Assembly: GCA_028015205.1 (NCBI GenBank)
Contig: CM051511.1
Span: forward strand, 36,448,001-36,512,000
DNA length: 64,000 bases
Direction: 5' to 3'
Source: Mytilisepta virgata
Taxonomy: Eukaryota; Mollusca; Bivalvia; Mytilida; Mytilidae
Shown: positions 10,330 through 25,900 of the stretch, piece after piece
How positions within the stretch are numbered: position 1 is the stretch's first letter
How the letters are laid out: each line of letters opens with the position of its first letter
Made by a program: the position numbers and the translations under genes
Notes under the pieces: generated by a model
Told to the model about the DNA's origin: nothing
Databases searched by the model: none
The model's input: the letters and a program-made list of their open reading frames with translations, nothing else

Positions 10330-13300
10330 ACCTGATAATATGTACTGGTTGTCTAATGACCCCTTATTTCCTTCCACAAGTTTTTTTCAGCAAAATGTAG
10401 GAATTTTGTGACCTTTGTTGCTTGTTTTCTAGTTTGGAATGTTGTCATTCTTGAAGGCTATGTTTGCCATCTTCAATTAAACTGCATATTGACTCAGGAG
10501 TGCATATCCCATATCAAGACCACTGCAGCAGTTCAACAAGATTGAGAAATCCCTGTTTTGTATAAAAATAACAGTAAAACTAACATTAACAAATTAATTC
10601 ATTTTATTTTTAACAACTCAGCTTTGTAATGACAAGTCCTTTGTGAACACAAAAGCCTGCATCTTTATCACAATTCAATATTGGTATCATATTTAACTAT
10701 TTGTTTTAGGAAAACCATAAGGAAAAATATTTTCCTAACCAAAGACATGTTTTCCAATTTTAATTCAGATTTTTAAAAAGTGTGCATCATTCTAAAACAA
10801 AAAAAAATGTTAAAAACTACGGATACTTTGTATAAATCTTCAAAATACTGAAACTTAATTTTTAAAATCATATCTGCTGAAACTGAATTTTCACTAAACA
10901 TTGCAAATAAATTATAGACTTCTTAAGCAAATTTTTCTTTCCATATATTTTTATATATCAAATCACCAGTATTACAAAAAAAAATATTTGTGGCATAAAG
11001 TATCAGAATTCCTACGATTTTATATACCATTTCAGAAAGTACGTAAAACAAAAATCAAATAATATATTACTTAGCTGACAATAAACCAACATCTTTTATA
11101 AGTGCTTCCTGGCACACCAGACAGGATTCGTACATATTTTCTATCATAAATTCACATATTCCTCCCCCTACCTCCCAAGACTATTTCTAGGACCCAATCT
11201 CAAATGATAGGTACTTTTTCCTTTCTACTAAGACAAAAAAACAATGACAGTAACTCTGGAAATACAAGAAACAAGTTGTGTATTTTACACTGGTACATAG
11301 TTTTTCTGACATTTTTTCAATAATTACAGAGGCCATTGTAATTCTTCAGCATAGAATATCCAGGACATAAGGATATATATAATCACATGGTCATTATTTA
11401 CGATCTGGATATTTTAACAATTCATTTAGTCTTCCCTTTCCCCTAGGAAAAAATATGCTTTGACTAGTACAAATTAGTTGTATGATTCCCCCCCCCCCCA
11501 ACAAAAAAAAAAGGAAATGAATGATATGAAAATTTTACAGTGTCTGCAACTTTGCTTCATTACTTAATACAAATATGGCACAATTTTTTGGTTATATCAA
11601 AGTGGAATAGGACTATACATACATTTGTTCCATACAGGAGGACATATGGTAAGGCTACTCTCAAGAGATTTTCTGAATTTGTGGATTATTACTTAAAACT
11701 ATTTTGTACTTTGTATGTATGCATTCTACATCATTCCTTCTAGACAGATATTGTTGATGATGTCATAGTGATAACATTGGTGTCAAAGTCTGCTAAATAC
11801 GCTTACCACAAAAGGTAGTAATCGATGTTGTAATGGCCTTGTAAATATTTACAGCAAGAAAGTGGCCTTACCATATCTCCCCATATTGTAAGTTATACTG
11901 GCCATTATAATATTCTGACAGTTTTTGAGATCAGAAACACACCCCACTTGTACACACTAAAGAAGACAGGCTTTACAAAGGGAAATTCTAGTACAATAAG
12001 ACACATACAAGGTGGTTTGTCAGATCCATGTTTGTGCACCAAATATGCCATTGTGTTTCAAATAATTTAAATCTTCTGACACACTAAATAAAAATAAACA
12101 TACAATGAAACCTTTGTAGATGTTAATACAACATTGTACATTTTTAATGTTTTATGTTAGATTAGAGTGTTATTTTCTTGATCTTCTGGAAAGTGAGATG
12201 GGATAGTCTTACAAACAGGGGACTAAACTTCAGAATGTAAGTTTTAAGAGGTTAAAACATTTTGAAAAATATAATTTCTAAGCCTGAATGACATAGAATT
12301 AATTCAAATATTTCCATCTCTTTATTCCAATCAAGTGCAGAATTATTTATTCTAAATAGAAATCAGAAACATAATTGAATTATCTACCATTTCCAAGTTA
12401 CCCAAGGGAGATAATTTTAATATTTACCCTCTTTAGTCCTTTGGGAAAGAGGAAGGTTATTGATTACCTCCCTTATATAACTCTGTTAAGGGTAGGTAAA
12501 TCAAAAATGAATCTTACTGTGATGTTAGAAAAAAAAATTATCTCCAGGAATGCAAGAAATAAAACAATCTCTTTAATGGAGGTAGAATCTGATATTAGAA
12601 TCAGAAATATTTATTGTCAGTTCTGTTTAGAAAACTTTATTTTCTCATGCAAGGCCATTTTGGAACAAGGACCATCTAATTTGGCACATAACACATACAT
12701 ACACATACACACAAACATACACTTTCATTCTGTTAACAATCTTCTAATTATAACAACTCACACATACATTATTATCAGCTACTTCTGGAGGGACAGAATC
12801 TGTCTCCACACTATTTATCATTCTGATTTTTTGGCATTATTGTATTTCTCAAGCTGATGATATGCACTTAATTTATCACTGTTGTAATTATCAATAGAAA
12901 TATGATATAAGATTATTTTTTCCAATGCTGATTTTAAATGATTATCTTCATTCAATTAAATATATCAAAATTTGCAAAAGCTTGAGAAAACAGGAGTATA
13001 GGTACACAGGAAAATTATTAAGTTTTCTGTTGTTAATCTTTTGGTTTTTTTTTCCAGTTTAAATTACGTTCATTTATATATGTATAATCAGCAATGGGGC
13101 TTTTTTATTTTTGTCTTTAGTACATGAAGATTAATTTTAATACATGAAAACTTTTTTAGATGAATGTACTGTTGCAGGAGAATATAATAGCAAATTGGGC
13201 CAGATTTAATATTTATTATTTAATATTCAGTCATTCTTTCTTGTAAGCATACATCTGTCTGCTCTTTATAAAATATAAAATTGTTTTAAGTGCATATTGA

Positions 13301-13767
13301 TTAAATAACTTCATTTTTAAGATCTAAAACTGTTTTAGATAAAATAATTGGTTCTTTAAATCTTGTTTTAAAATGTTTGACTGCATTAAAATTATTCTTT
13401 TTCCAATCAGACTTTAATATTTTTGCCTAATACTGCAACATCAGCATATTAAATCATTCTATTAATAGCACTATTTGCTGTATAATTTTTCCATAATAAA
13501 ATCCATCATTTGATGTTCTACAATCCATCAGCAATATTTTGGATACAAACCGTTTTGTCAAAACTCATTCCAACATTGGCAGCTGGGCCAGAACGCATAC
13601 TTCCAGTGGGACTGGATATAAAGCCAGTTCTATATTTAGATATGGAAACGGTTAAATGCGACCAAAACCCGAACATTTAAGACCAACCTTAACAAAATAC
13701 CAACAAATACAAATAACATCATTATCTTTAGTTCTTAAAAACACTGTTGATAAAAGCAGTAAAATTT
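10330..13767 (-). other. GIGYF: Probable long 3' UTR and downstream flank of GIGYF
   Basis: Continues directly from the GIGYF stop codon and contains none of the repeat families that fill the rest of the window, as expected of a transcribed 3' UTR. Minus-strand AATAAA signals (plus-strand TTTATT) occur at about 13212, 12652, 12610, 12348, 12320 and 10604; which one is used cannot be decided from sequence. The 160-codon plus-strand open frame at 12375-12857 is AT-rich and antisense to this region, and I treat it as chance. A C10 run lies at about 11490. Confidence 0.45.
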
Positions 13768-13968
13768 TCATTTTCCGTCATCGTCAAGTTCTCCAACGTT
13801 CTTCCGTTCTGGGTCGGCACTGACAGTGAACCCTAGGATACTGCTGTCAAGTTTCATCATCTTCTTTTTCTTTTTTCCTCCTTTGTTTTTTTGGGTTTCG
13901 AAATCAGATTGTTGGTTGGTCACCTGTTGTCGGTAATCACGGGCCGGTGCAGGTCCCCATATGCTCTC
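13768..13968 (-). CDS. GIGYF: GIGYF coding exon 28 (last, with stop)
   Basis: Residues 1177-1242 and TGA (13768-13770). Starts ESIWGPAPARDYR after acceptor TTAACAG, carries the basic run KGGKKKKKMMKLD, then the conserved SSILGFTVSADPER and an acidic end, matching the KKKKKQK...LLGFSV terminus of vertebrate GIGYF2. The intron before it (13969-14377) holds nothing recognisable. Confidence 0.95.
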   Translation of the reverse strand, partial: ESIWGPAPARDYRQQVTNQQSDFETQKNKGGKKKKKMMKLDSSILGFTVSADPERKNVGELDDDGK

Positions 13969-16900
13969 CTGTTAAAATGAAATATCTATGAAAACTTTTT
14001 TTCTTTTCCACAGAATTTTAGAGAAATCAAAATAAAAAAATTCTTTCGGACTATTTCTGATTATAGAATAAAGAAAAATCCAAGAAGACCCTTGTTTGCA
14101 CTTCTGACCACTTTATCTCTAAAACAAAATGGTTGTTGAAAAAAAACATGCAGACTTTACTGAAATCTCTCAAGAGATATCAAATAGAATTAAAATCTCA
14201 AAACTGGAGAAAAAATATATATTTTAGATATAAGAGAAATAATTTTGTCAAATATAAAGACATATAATATCATGCATTCACAAAATCTATTTTTTACTGA
14301 CTGAATACAAGGTAGTATCTTATATTTACATAAACAAAATATCTGGTAATGTAAAAATAAAAAATCACAGTACATACCTCAACTACTGGTTGTTTGGCTT
14401 TATTACGAGACTGGCTTCTCTTTTCCAAGAACTGTTTGGCAAAGTCCTTAGAAGCCTTACTTTCACCAAGGTATGACCTCACATAGTCATGAACCTACAA
14501 TATTTCAGGATATATATGTATGATAATAGTTCGTTGTTGTCTTTATTTAAAATGCTGTTTGCGTGGCTCGTGATGCGAGCACAGCAATAGCCCTTTTCAG
14601 AAACTCATTTCCGGTATCACGATTCTGACTCTAAAATTATAATTTGAAGCAAGTTATTTCCCTTACTTACATTTCCGGCAAATGAAACTTTTTTCTAGCC
14701 TTAGTATATAGCACAATATGGCTTCCCCCATTAAACAAAGACTTTTCTAAATGACCCATATGTAGAAAATGCATATGCTCCTATAGCGCTCGCTGCGCTC
14801 ATTAATAATCAAACCTTTGTTTTATTGTGTATGACACAACTGATGGAGAAAAAAAATCCCTTTTAACAATATTTAAAATATGCTCACTGCACAACTGAGT
14901 CGTAAATCAACGAAATGTGCACATCTTGTGTAATAAAATTGTTATCATAGTATTTCAACTTTTTCACAAGTTAAAAATTATTTAATATAATGATTTCTTT
15001 ACTCAGTAAATCACATTAATATATCAGAAGAGTGAAGATATCTTTTTCTCACTGAAATTTCTACAGATAAATCTACTGTATAGGATCCCTCTACATATTA
15101 CTGTCATCAATGGAAACTTGGAAAATAGCCCTTTCATAAACAAATGCTGTAAAACTACCCTCTGCATAAAGACTGTTTAATTCTTGTCCCTTCCATTTAA
15201 AGTTTTGTTTGTCTTATTCTATAATAATAAACCTTTACGAAAGGGACACGTTATAACTAAACAAGACGCTCCCAAGAGCCTCAATTGCTCACCTGTTATC
15301 TTTTGTGTACCAGTAGATTTTGCATCAATGATTTTTTTCTATTTAATGTATACCATCGCAATTTTCTCCTTAATCCTGAACCCAAATAGATATGGTTGCT
15401 AGGGACTTTTTCATCGGTAGCTATGGACTTTTTCAATGGCATTGACTCTTGACCTTAAATTATGACTTGAACAGGTATATTGTAGGGTCCTGAACCCAAA
15501 TATATATGGTTGCTAGGGACTTTTTCATCGGTTGCTATGGAATTTTTTAATGACCTTGACCCTTGACCTCTCTTATTGACTTGTACAGGGAAATTATAAG
15601 GTCCTTAACCCAAATATATATAGTTGCTAGGGATTTTTTCATCAGTAGCTATGGACTTTTTCAATGACATTGACTCTTAACCTTAAATTTTGACGAACAG
15701 GTAAATTGTACTTTCCTGAACCCAAATATATATGGTTCCTTGGAACTTTTTCATCGGTTGCTATGGACTTTTTCAATGACCGTGACCCTTGACCTTTCTT
15801 TTTGACTTGTACAGGTAAATTATAAGGTCCTTAACCAAATATACATGTATATGGTTGCTAGGGACTTTTTCATCGGTTGCTATGGAATTTTTCAATGACC
15901 TTGACCCTCCATTTTACTTGTACAGCTACCATTTAATTTATTTCAAGTAATGCCCTAAACATATGTGACAATGTCAGACCATTATTTTCTGTTTACATGT
16001 AAATAATCTTTCAAGGGCAAAAACTGCTGTAAGGGGTCAACTGACGATGTTGGTCAGGTTGACTTATTTGTAGATCTTACTTTGCTGAACATAATTGCTG
16101 TATACAGTTTGTCTTTATCTATAATAATATTCAAGCTAATAACCTTAAACTGCAAAATTGCCTTAAAATTAACAATTTAGGGGCAATAACCCAAAAAATG
16201 GGTTGACCATTTGGTCTGAAAATTTTATGACAGGTAGATCTTGACCTCATAAACATTTTTACTACTTCTCAGTTTTGCTCTAACTGCTTTAGTTTTCGAG
16301 ATATGAGCCAAAAAGTGCATTTTCACCTATGTTCTATTTTTAGCTAGGGCAGCCATGTTTCTCGATGGACAAGAAAATAAGGATCTATAAGCCTAAGTTT
16401 GGCTGAAATTGATTCTGTAGTTTCAGAGAAGATTTTTAAAAGTTTACAAAGATGACGGAAAAAATGTGAAAAATTAACAATTCAGGGGCAATAACCCAAC
16501 AAAGGGTTGCCTGATTTGTCTGACAATTTCACGTCTGGTAGATCTAGACCTGTTGAACATTTTTACAGTTTTGCTGTAAATGCTTTTGTTTTTGAGATAT
16601 AAACCAAAAACTGCATTTTACCCCTATGTTCTATTTTTAGCCATGGTGGCCATGTTTCTCAACAGACAAGAAAATAAAACATACACTTTAATCTAGATAC
16701 CTTAAGGATCATTCAGACTAAGTATGACTGTAATTGGTTCAGTGGTTTCAGAGGTGAAGATCTTTGAAAAAGTGATGGCAAAAGCTCACATGTCCTTATA
16801 GGACAGGTGAGCTAAAAATGGCTCTTTAACCAAAACTTCAAATCCTATACTAACCTCATAAGGTGATTCCACTTCTGTCAAAAAGGCTACAAAAGTTGGT

Positions 16901-19900
16901 ACTGAAAAAAAAATACAGAATTGGTGTGTAGTAAATTAAATGAGATACTTAAACATAACCATTATTTGAATATTACTGTTATAAGAAAGAAGGAATATGG
17001 TACCTAAACATGTACATAACAATTTTATGGTTGTTCTTCATTTTAAAGTCACTGTGAGGAGACCTTCAACATGGCAAAAAATCTCTCATTCATGCAACAT
17101 TTTCATTATAGTAATATTTCCTAACAAATTTGAAATTAAATATTTTTAATGTATATGCAACTAAAAGTTTTGCAATGAATTGTTTATGGTCAGAATTAAC
17201 ACAACTGGTAAAGAAAATTTCCTGATGCCACAGAAAATCGATTACCTCAGGGATTTTTGACCAATCATCTCAACTTGAGGAACAAATTTGAAAATTTTTC
17301 TCACAATGCATTAGAAGAATGGATGAATTATTGTTCAACATCCCATGGCAATTATTATATGGGTATCAGTATGAGAACATGTTGGTGTTGGTCTGCCATG
17401 AATATGGACCCTGCTTTGTACTAGACCAACACATTGAACTGGATTTTTAACGTACTAGCTAAAGTAACAGTCTGCAGGAAGATATATTCCCCCCCCCCCA
17501 CCCTCTTTGGTTTGACACACCCAGAGATTGAACCCACGATCTTCCCCACTTGATGCAAGCACGCTACCACGAAAACACTGACGCATTAGAAACACTTCAC
17601 TACTTACTGTCTACAGATGTATCCAGACTTTTAAGTGCCTTTTCACACCACTGTGAAAAATCATTTTCCTGAGGTTTTGGTTGTTTAAATAGCCTTTGTA
17701 CAGCTTCCTAAAATAATCATAAATATGTTACATTTCTTACAATTTTTATTCTTCTTACTCATTACTGCCAATAAAATTATACTTCTGTACTATCATTTTT
17801 CATATTTCACTAGTGGCCTTGGGTCAGCGGTCAAGATTTTTCGGTACCGTCTAATGATTACTAGCCTGTAAAAACTAATAATGTAAGTTTGAATACAATG
17901 GCAAGATGTGCCAGATTCTGACCTTAACCGACAAAGACTGCCAGTTTTCCTGCAGGTCAATGGTTTCTCAGCTTCCTCCACCAATAAAAACTGGCTGCTA
18001 CAGTATAGCCCAACTGTGCTAAAGTAGCATAAAAGCCAAATAAACAGAATTGTACATGTATTTCTCTTCTCCTATTGACACCTACATATACTTCAGTAAA
18101 AAATATCTTTTAACTCTGTGGTTCCTATAAACAGAAGACCTTTTATAACATAAATATTAAATTGAACATTTTTGCAAAGATTACAATGTACAACTGACAT
18201 CTACAAATTCTGAAAACTGACTTTTTAAAAAGCAGCAGACATATTTCACAATGGAAAATTCACAAAAGAAAACTTACCTCCTCTTTCTTCATCTTTGAAG
18301 GTTTTTGTGTCTTTGACACAGGCACTGAAGGTGTATTCATAGGATTGCCTCCCTTTAATGCTGGAAATTCAGTAGGGTTGCCTTGCATACTGAAAAAAAA
18401 AGATTTAATCAAATATTATATGTAAATGTCTTCATTCTATCACTATGATTTCATGATACTGGGAAATATTTTTGCTGTATTTCATGCAAGAAGATGTTTG
18501 ATGAATCACATGTACTAACTAGAAATTAGTGCCTTCAGAAATGATGTCAATTCCCGCCATGCACAAGTCAAAAAACAATTAACAGTGAAAAATTAGCAAT
18601 TTAACAATTTCAGTCTGAAAATTGGAACCCTGAATCAAATTTCAAAATTGAAAACCTTACTGCACATCTACACATAGTGAAGAACAATATTATACACAAA
18701 TGAAACCACTGAAACAAAAAATGAATGAGTATTTCCAGGGACAAAGCAAAATTAGCAATTTCACCATTTTTGGTCCCAAAAATTTGATCCCTTAATAGAT
18801 TTTCAAAATTAAAAACCTTTTCGCTTATCTTCAGAAATTAAAGAACAATATTATATATATACAATTAATTTGTTAAATCTAAATGAAAAATGAAAGAGGA
18901 GTTTAAGGCACAAGCTTAAATTCACTATTTCCGAAATACAACCCCTGTGGGCCTCAAGTTGTCAAAATCAAAATTCTAAAACCTTATTGCACATCTACAT
19001 ACAGTATGCATGGTATGTGACAATAGTGTATAGAAATTAAAAGCATAAAATGAAAAATTAATAAACAGTTTAGTTTAAATTTCCAGTTTTCAAAATTTTA
19101 ACACCTTATTGCCCATCTACATACAGTTTGTGACAATGCTGTATAGAGATTAAATGCATGAAATTAAAAATGAACGAGGAGTTCTGGAGACAACACTATC
19201 TAACAGACAGATGCATAGACAGACAGACAGATTACAAATATCCCTGAACTTCATTCGAATTGCGGGGATAATTGTATTATATTTTAAGCAATGGTTACAA
19301 TCTTGACTATCCCACACAGTTCTATTTTTTAAAACTTGATCACAATGAAGGATGTAACATCAAGGGACAGTTGCATCTGGTAGGTAAACTAGAAATCTGG
19401 ACTGTCGGAATCGACAATGATCCCCGCACCCCCTGTAAGTAGTTGGGCCACTTACCTATAGTCAAAAATATAATACCTTATTCCCATCCAAAAATAGTAT
19501 TTAATCATTCTATAAAAAAAATTAAATCAATAAACCTAATGAAAAATGAAAACTAGATGTACTGTGACCAAAGCTCACAAAGGATACCCCCGCTTTGAAG
19601 TCCAATTATCTCCCTTGTGTGATATTGGAAAGCAAAGATTTTTCTTCATGCACATCTTTGGATGATGTACTTCCTTTCTGTAAAGTTTTGTTGAAATCCA
19701 TTGAGCAGTCTAGGAGGAGTTGCGCTTACAAGATATATGGACAGACAGACAGACAGACGGAGATTAGGTCACAAGCTTAAATTGACAGTTTTTCGAAAAT
19801 CGACCCCTGTGGGCCCCAATTTTAGAAAATCAAAATTCTAAAACCTTATTGCGCATCTGCATATGCTGCATAACAATACTGTAAAGTGTGACGGACGGAA

Positions 19901-22900
19901 GGAGATAATTGCTATATCCCAGAACTTTCTTCGAAAGTGAGGGGATAACTATAGTGGACATACATGTATATGGATTACAAAAATCAAAATTCTAGTGAAT
20001 TCAGAATAAAATAATCCCTGTATCCAACTTTTGATCACTGCATAAACTTGCAATAACATGTTCATTTGACTTGAAATCTTCCACAGTATATTTACAAAAA
20101 ATAAAGACATATTCAAAATAACACAGCTGTCCCCCATCACATTTATTTAGGGGTAAAGAATTAATCCACCATATCTCTTAAGTTAATATACATACTTTTT
20201 ATTGATAGCAGAAGGTGCTCTTTTAGACGATATGATGGCATCATCCCAGAAGCCCAGAGATCCAGATCCATTCTGATTGCCAATATTTCTTGCCTGGTTG
20301 CCCCATGCACCTTCACTAGCCCAATGTGTTGATGCTGTCACACCACTCCAGGCACTTGCTGCAGATATTGATAAGTTCTGCCAAACAAAAAATGTCATTA
20401 TAGTTTTTATGAAATTTGTGCTGGAAGTTTTTGAAAATTTGTACCATAAGAAACAATTATGTCAGCATGCCATTTTTATTCTTTTTTCTCATTTTTGCCA
20501 ATAAAATACGATTTTGTACATTTACTTTTCATATTTTCCTAGAGGCCTTGGCAAATGGTTGTCGAGGTTTTAAGTATCACCCATTTATTTGATAGATCAT
20601 CATTCCCGCCCACCCCTTGAAAATCTGCACAACCCAATTTTTTCATTTCTTCAGAAATATTTTGTGTCCGTTTCCGGTAATTTATGATTATTTCATGGCT
20701 TTACTTCCAATCCATGGTAAATAAATGGCCTTTGCCATTGTACGTGTTGTTGGACAAGAATTGAAGAACTTGAATTGGCCTTAAAATAATCATCTGAAGG
20801 TAACTGATGTGTTAAGAGTGTGCATTGTGTATGGTCAAATTCATGAAAAGCAATGAATCACTTTGCAACAATCATAAATATTTATCCCAGAAACTTTACA
20901 GAAGAGTATTTACCTTGGCTTGTGTTTGTTGTTGCTGTATTTTTCGTTGTCTGTCTAAATCTAGCTGCCGAGCTTGTTCTTCTTGTATTTCAATTAAAGA
21001 CTTAGAACTTGATTGATTTGGAAATCTGTGAAAAAAGAAGATCCAGCATATAAAGTACTAAAGTACTAAATATAAAAAAAACAAGACGACAGAAAGTGAT
21101 CCCTATGTGTCGACCATGCATTCCGCAGGCGACACAAACACAAACAAGAGGCTCCCAGGAGCCTGAATCGCTCACCTGGTCCTTAAGCTTTAAGGGAGTC
21201 TTTCATGAGCTATTACCCCTATAATGGATCATCTGACAACTTCGACCCAATTCAGGCTTTTGTAGAGCTCAATGAGCTGATTGTTTAAGCAAACAACAGC
21301 TTTTCTCTATTGACAACAACTTAATAAGTACAAATTTCCAAAAAAAATCAAGAAAAAGGGCAATAACTCCAACATGGGTTGTTACATCTTCTTCAAAATT
21401 TCAAAGCAGGTAGATCTTGAGGTGTTGAACACTTTAGCTTCCCATCAGAATTTTCATATCTGTCACCATTTTTGAGTTATTTGCAAAAAACTGCAATTTA
21501 CCCCTATGTTCTATTTTTAGCCATGGCAGCCATGTTTTTTTACAAATCAAAAATCCAAACGATAGTTTAGTAGCACTCATGCCAAGGAACAACTACACTA
21601 AGTTTGGTTGCAATTAAACTTATGGTGTAAGAGGAGTTAACGATTTTATTACAATGAATAAAGACTGCAAAAATGGTCAATTTTGATGATCTAAGGGGAA
21701 TAACTCCTAAAAGGAATGAACCTACAACTTCGATCCTGTTACAAATTTTGTAGATCTTTGTGTGCCTAACAATATGAAATTTAAATTTTTCAAATTTCCT
21801 TTATAGTATCCAAGATATTGAGCTTAATAAGTGCAAAATTTGGAAAAAATGCAGAAAAAGGGCAATAACTCCTACATGGGTCGTTGGATCTTCTTCAAAA
21901 TTTTAGGGCAGGTAGATCTTGAGGTGCTGAACACTTTTACCCTATGCCAGAATTTTGATATCTGTTATGGTTTTTGAGTTATTTGCAAAAAACTGCAATT
22001 TACCCCTATGTTCTATTTTTAGCCATGGCGGCCATGTTTTTTTACGAATCAAAAATCCGAACGATAGTTTTGTACACATAATGCCACTAAACAAATGTAC
22101 CAAGTTTGGTTGCAATTGGACTTATGGTGTCGGACAAGTTAACGTTTGAAAAATTGTTAACAGACGACGACGACGACAGACGACGACGACGGACGCCAAG
22201 TGATGGTAAAAGCTCACATGGACCTTTGGTCCAGGTGAGCTAAAAAGTTTATCTATTACATGTACCGAATTAAATATTTATTATAGAAAACTGTGGATTC
22301 ATTTATTTTCGTGGATAGAGAAAAAAAAAGCATTTCATGGGATACGTAAATTCGTGGATTGCTGGCTTAGAAAAATCTTTAAAGATGTTGAAATACTTAA
22401 ATTCCTGGTTTGGCACATCAGATATCATGAAAATACTGCGACAAAATTTGCCGATCAGACTCTGATATTGTACAGTAAAGTATTGATTTTAAGCGCTTAT
22501 TAAACAAAATCTAACTAACAGATTCACTGTTAGCAACTCCAAAATGTTTAATTATCATTTGATTGCATGATTAATATTTAACAAGATTAACAAAATTAGT
22601 AATTACTTACTTGTAAGGTTAATCAGGTGTGAAATATATATTGACAAAATTACAATCGCTTGTCACCAAATACCTCAGGGCATAAACATACATATTTTTA
22701 ATCTGATTACAGTCAATTATTTCTGCTTTATAATCTTTTTACAAGATGTTTTTACTGTAATTTATGAAAAAGTATGTATTGATTTGGCCTACTTAGGATT
22801 AATATTTTTCTTGAAATACTTCAAAAATAAAACCGGAAGTGAATACCGCGACAATTTACAGTCAAAATACTTTAAAAGAAATATCATCATATGTCAGTAT

Positions 22901-25900
22901 CCAAGCACATGTCGTAAAATGCAATTGTTTAATGTTGTCTCGGAAAGGTACATCAAAACTCTGTGTTTTCAAACTTCAGTGAATTTGAGCTAAATTAAAA
23001 ATATATTATTTTTCGTTGGATATTTAAATTTGTGGTTTACCGGGACCCACGAAAACCACGAAAATTAGTATACAACGAAAAATAATGAATTCACAGTAAC
23101 TAATCTTGAAATTCAAATACCTAAATTTACAAGAGGACCAAACAATACATTAATTCAAGAAAGTGTATAGTGCCTGACTGAATAATTAGTTGATTAGTGA
23201 TGAATTGTTGATTTCTGGTATATAATTGTTATGTTAATAACATTGTCAAAATTAAAATATTTTATCTGAAAAATAAGGAATTTTATTTTCATGTGACTAT
23301 GCATTGAAGATTGTACAGCTGTGATATCACTTCCTTGAGTGAGTGAAAGAACAATATCTATTTCACATGTGAATTATAGGATTTTCTTTCACTAGGAAAT
23401 TATATTATTTCACCAATCATGATTTAATAAACTTGTACAATATCTTCTGTTCCCTTAAATAAATTATTGCCTTTACCTATGATTTTATGGTTCAGGTTTT
23501 TGATAAGGGTTGTAATCAACTATTTCATTTTTATTTTTTTTTTAAAGTATTCCATCACCAAACATCAATGTTACATTACTGGACATCATTTGGACATATA
23601 TTTTCTGGAGGTAACTGAAGGGTCAAAGAATTTAAGAATACATGAATGTTTCAGTTTATAATAATGTGCCTTACACCTGCCCATGACACCTTTTAACCTT
23701 ATACTTACACCTGTCCTGACCATGATTTCTGTTGTTGTTGTTGTTGTTGTATAGCTATCATTTGTTGTCTCTGTGCTTCTAATTGTCTGTGAATCTATTC
23801 AACACAAAGAATCAATCTCAACATTTCATAAATAATAAATATAGGGCCAGCCTTAAAAATATGATTGTTTGCCCTTTACCACTCTAGCCTTAAAGGTCTG
23901 GGTAGGTAAAGCAGGTAAATTATTGAATTTTTTTTTTTTATAAAGTGGGTTTCATAAGTCATATTTTATGGCAATCGGAACAATTGGGACTATAGATTTC
24001 TAAGTAACAATGACTCACGAAATGTTCCAAAAATAATTTTACTAAATACGAAACCAATGTCAAAATAGGAATCTTTCCAGAAATGCCAAATCGTTAAAAA
24101 AAAACTTCACAGAACAGTATCATTTTTTCATCACAGAAAATTCCACAAGTCGCCTGCAAAGGGGAAACAAATAATATTTTAATTTAGGCCTAGTGTAAGT
24201 TACCTTTAAAATTCGAATACCTACATGTACATATCTACAATGAGTGACCAAATAGCACATAGATTCACAGATGCATGTAATACATGAGTAATTAGTGTTC
24301 TATTTATCATGACTTGTATATTCTTCTTTTTACACAGTCAAAATGATGATATATTAAAGAAAATATGACTATACCTCAATGTTCGTGTGAGTTATCACAC
24401 TTCCTTGAGTGAAAGAAGTGTTTATTTTATGTGTGAAATATCAATTTTTGTTTCTCTGGGAAACCATGGTATTTCAGCACTCTCAATATTAACAAGGAAC
24501 ACCTCAGCCTTTGAAAAATTCATTCCAATATTCCCATAAAAACTACGATAAACATTAATGGCCAACTTAGATTTAATTTATTTTCAATGTTTCTATATCT
24601 ACATCTACAGAAAAAATAAACATTTTGAATATTACACAAATATATACAATCGATAGGATGAGAATCTCAATTTTATCTAAGCTAAGGTTTACTTTGAAGT
24701 ATATGTTGCTTTTTTCATTGCTGAGGAGTTATATTGATATATTAACCCATGTGTTTTAATGATGCAATCCCTCATCTGATTATCTCCCTTTAGTGACTTA
24801 CCTCCTCTTGTTTCTGACGTTCCCTTTCTTCCTGTTCCTGTATCTCTAGTAATGACTTGGCTTTCTGTTGTTCTGTTGCTTGTTGTTGACTTGCCCACTG
24901 TGCATGTTGTGGTAACTATAAAACACAACTATGGCATTAACAAGCAGCAGTACATGTATATTAGATGTTCTCATGGCATTATGGCTATCAATCTGAGGTT
25001 TTTTAGATTAGTTTGTCTTTAGCTGGTATCAAAGAAAGCTAATGCTGTATCATGCTTTTCAAAAGTACAATAAACAACTGGGATGACAATTTCAGTACTG
25101 TTTCAGCTGTAGGTAATATGCAGTCTAAAATTATACGCACCCCTTTTCAAGCTCTTATATCGAGGAAAAAAATTTAGTTCTATTATATTATACGCATGGA
25201 CACTTTGGCAACAAAGTCCAAGTTGTGGTCATCATGAGATCAGTGTTTTCATAATTTTCAGAACTGAAACATCTTTTCATTTTCGTTGAGTCTTTCAATT
25301 TGTTTTATAAATGTTTTTATGCAATTAAAATAAAAGATAAATTAGGAAAATGCTTTAAGACAAATTGATTAATTATTGACAACGGAAATCAACTACGACC
25401 TTCTAATTTCCAAATTGAATTTAGAACGACTTGTTTGTTTGCGCGATATTAATTTAAAATTTAGTGAAACAATATGTAAACTAAAGGCTCAGAGGGCTGA
25501 GCCTGTATTGCCCACCTGGAATGAAAGCCATTTTTATTGATGTACCTCAGAGAAGTCATTTCTCCCTATCATTATGAAGCAAGGTAAGCCTTGTAGCAAC
25601 CAAATTTTTCTTTATGAAAGTCCTTCTACTTACAGGTCAGGATATTTCTCCAGAAAATTTTTGCATGTATTTCCCATAGGGTCTTATGTAAACCTAAGTC
25701 CTCTGCTGAAGGCCATTTTGAATTAGGGATCGGCACCAGAGTAACAACACTTGGTGAGCACCTTAAGGGGAACATTCAGACCATGTTTGATTTCAAGCAA
25801 TTCTGCGGTTTTGTAGATTTTTGTTATATGTCTTAGACACTTTCTGACAAGTTTGGCTCTATTTGGCCAAGCGGTTTAAGAGAATTTTTTTTTTTTTAAA

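Noticed and set aside
12375..12857. 160-codon plus-strand open frame, the longest in the window
   Set aside because: AT-rich, no recognisable motif, no splice or promoter context, and antisense to the GIGYF 3' UTR. Long frames of this kind occur by chance in this much sequence.
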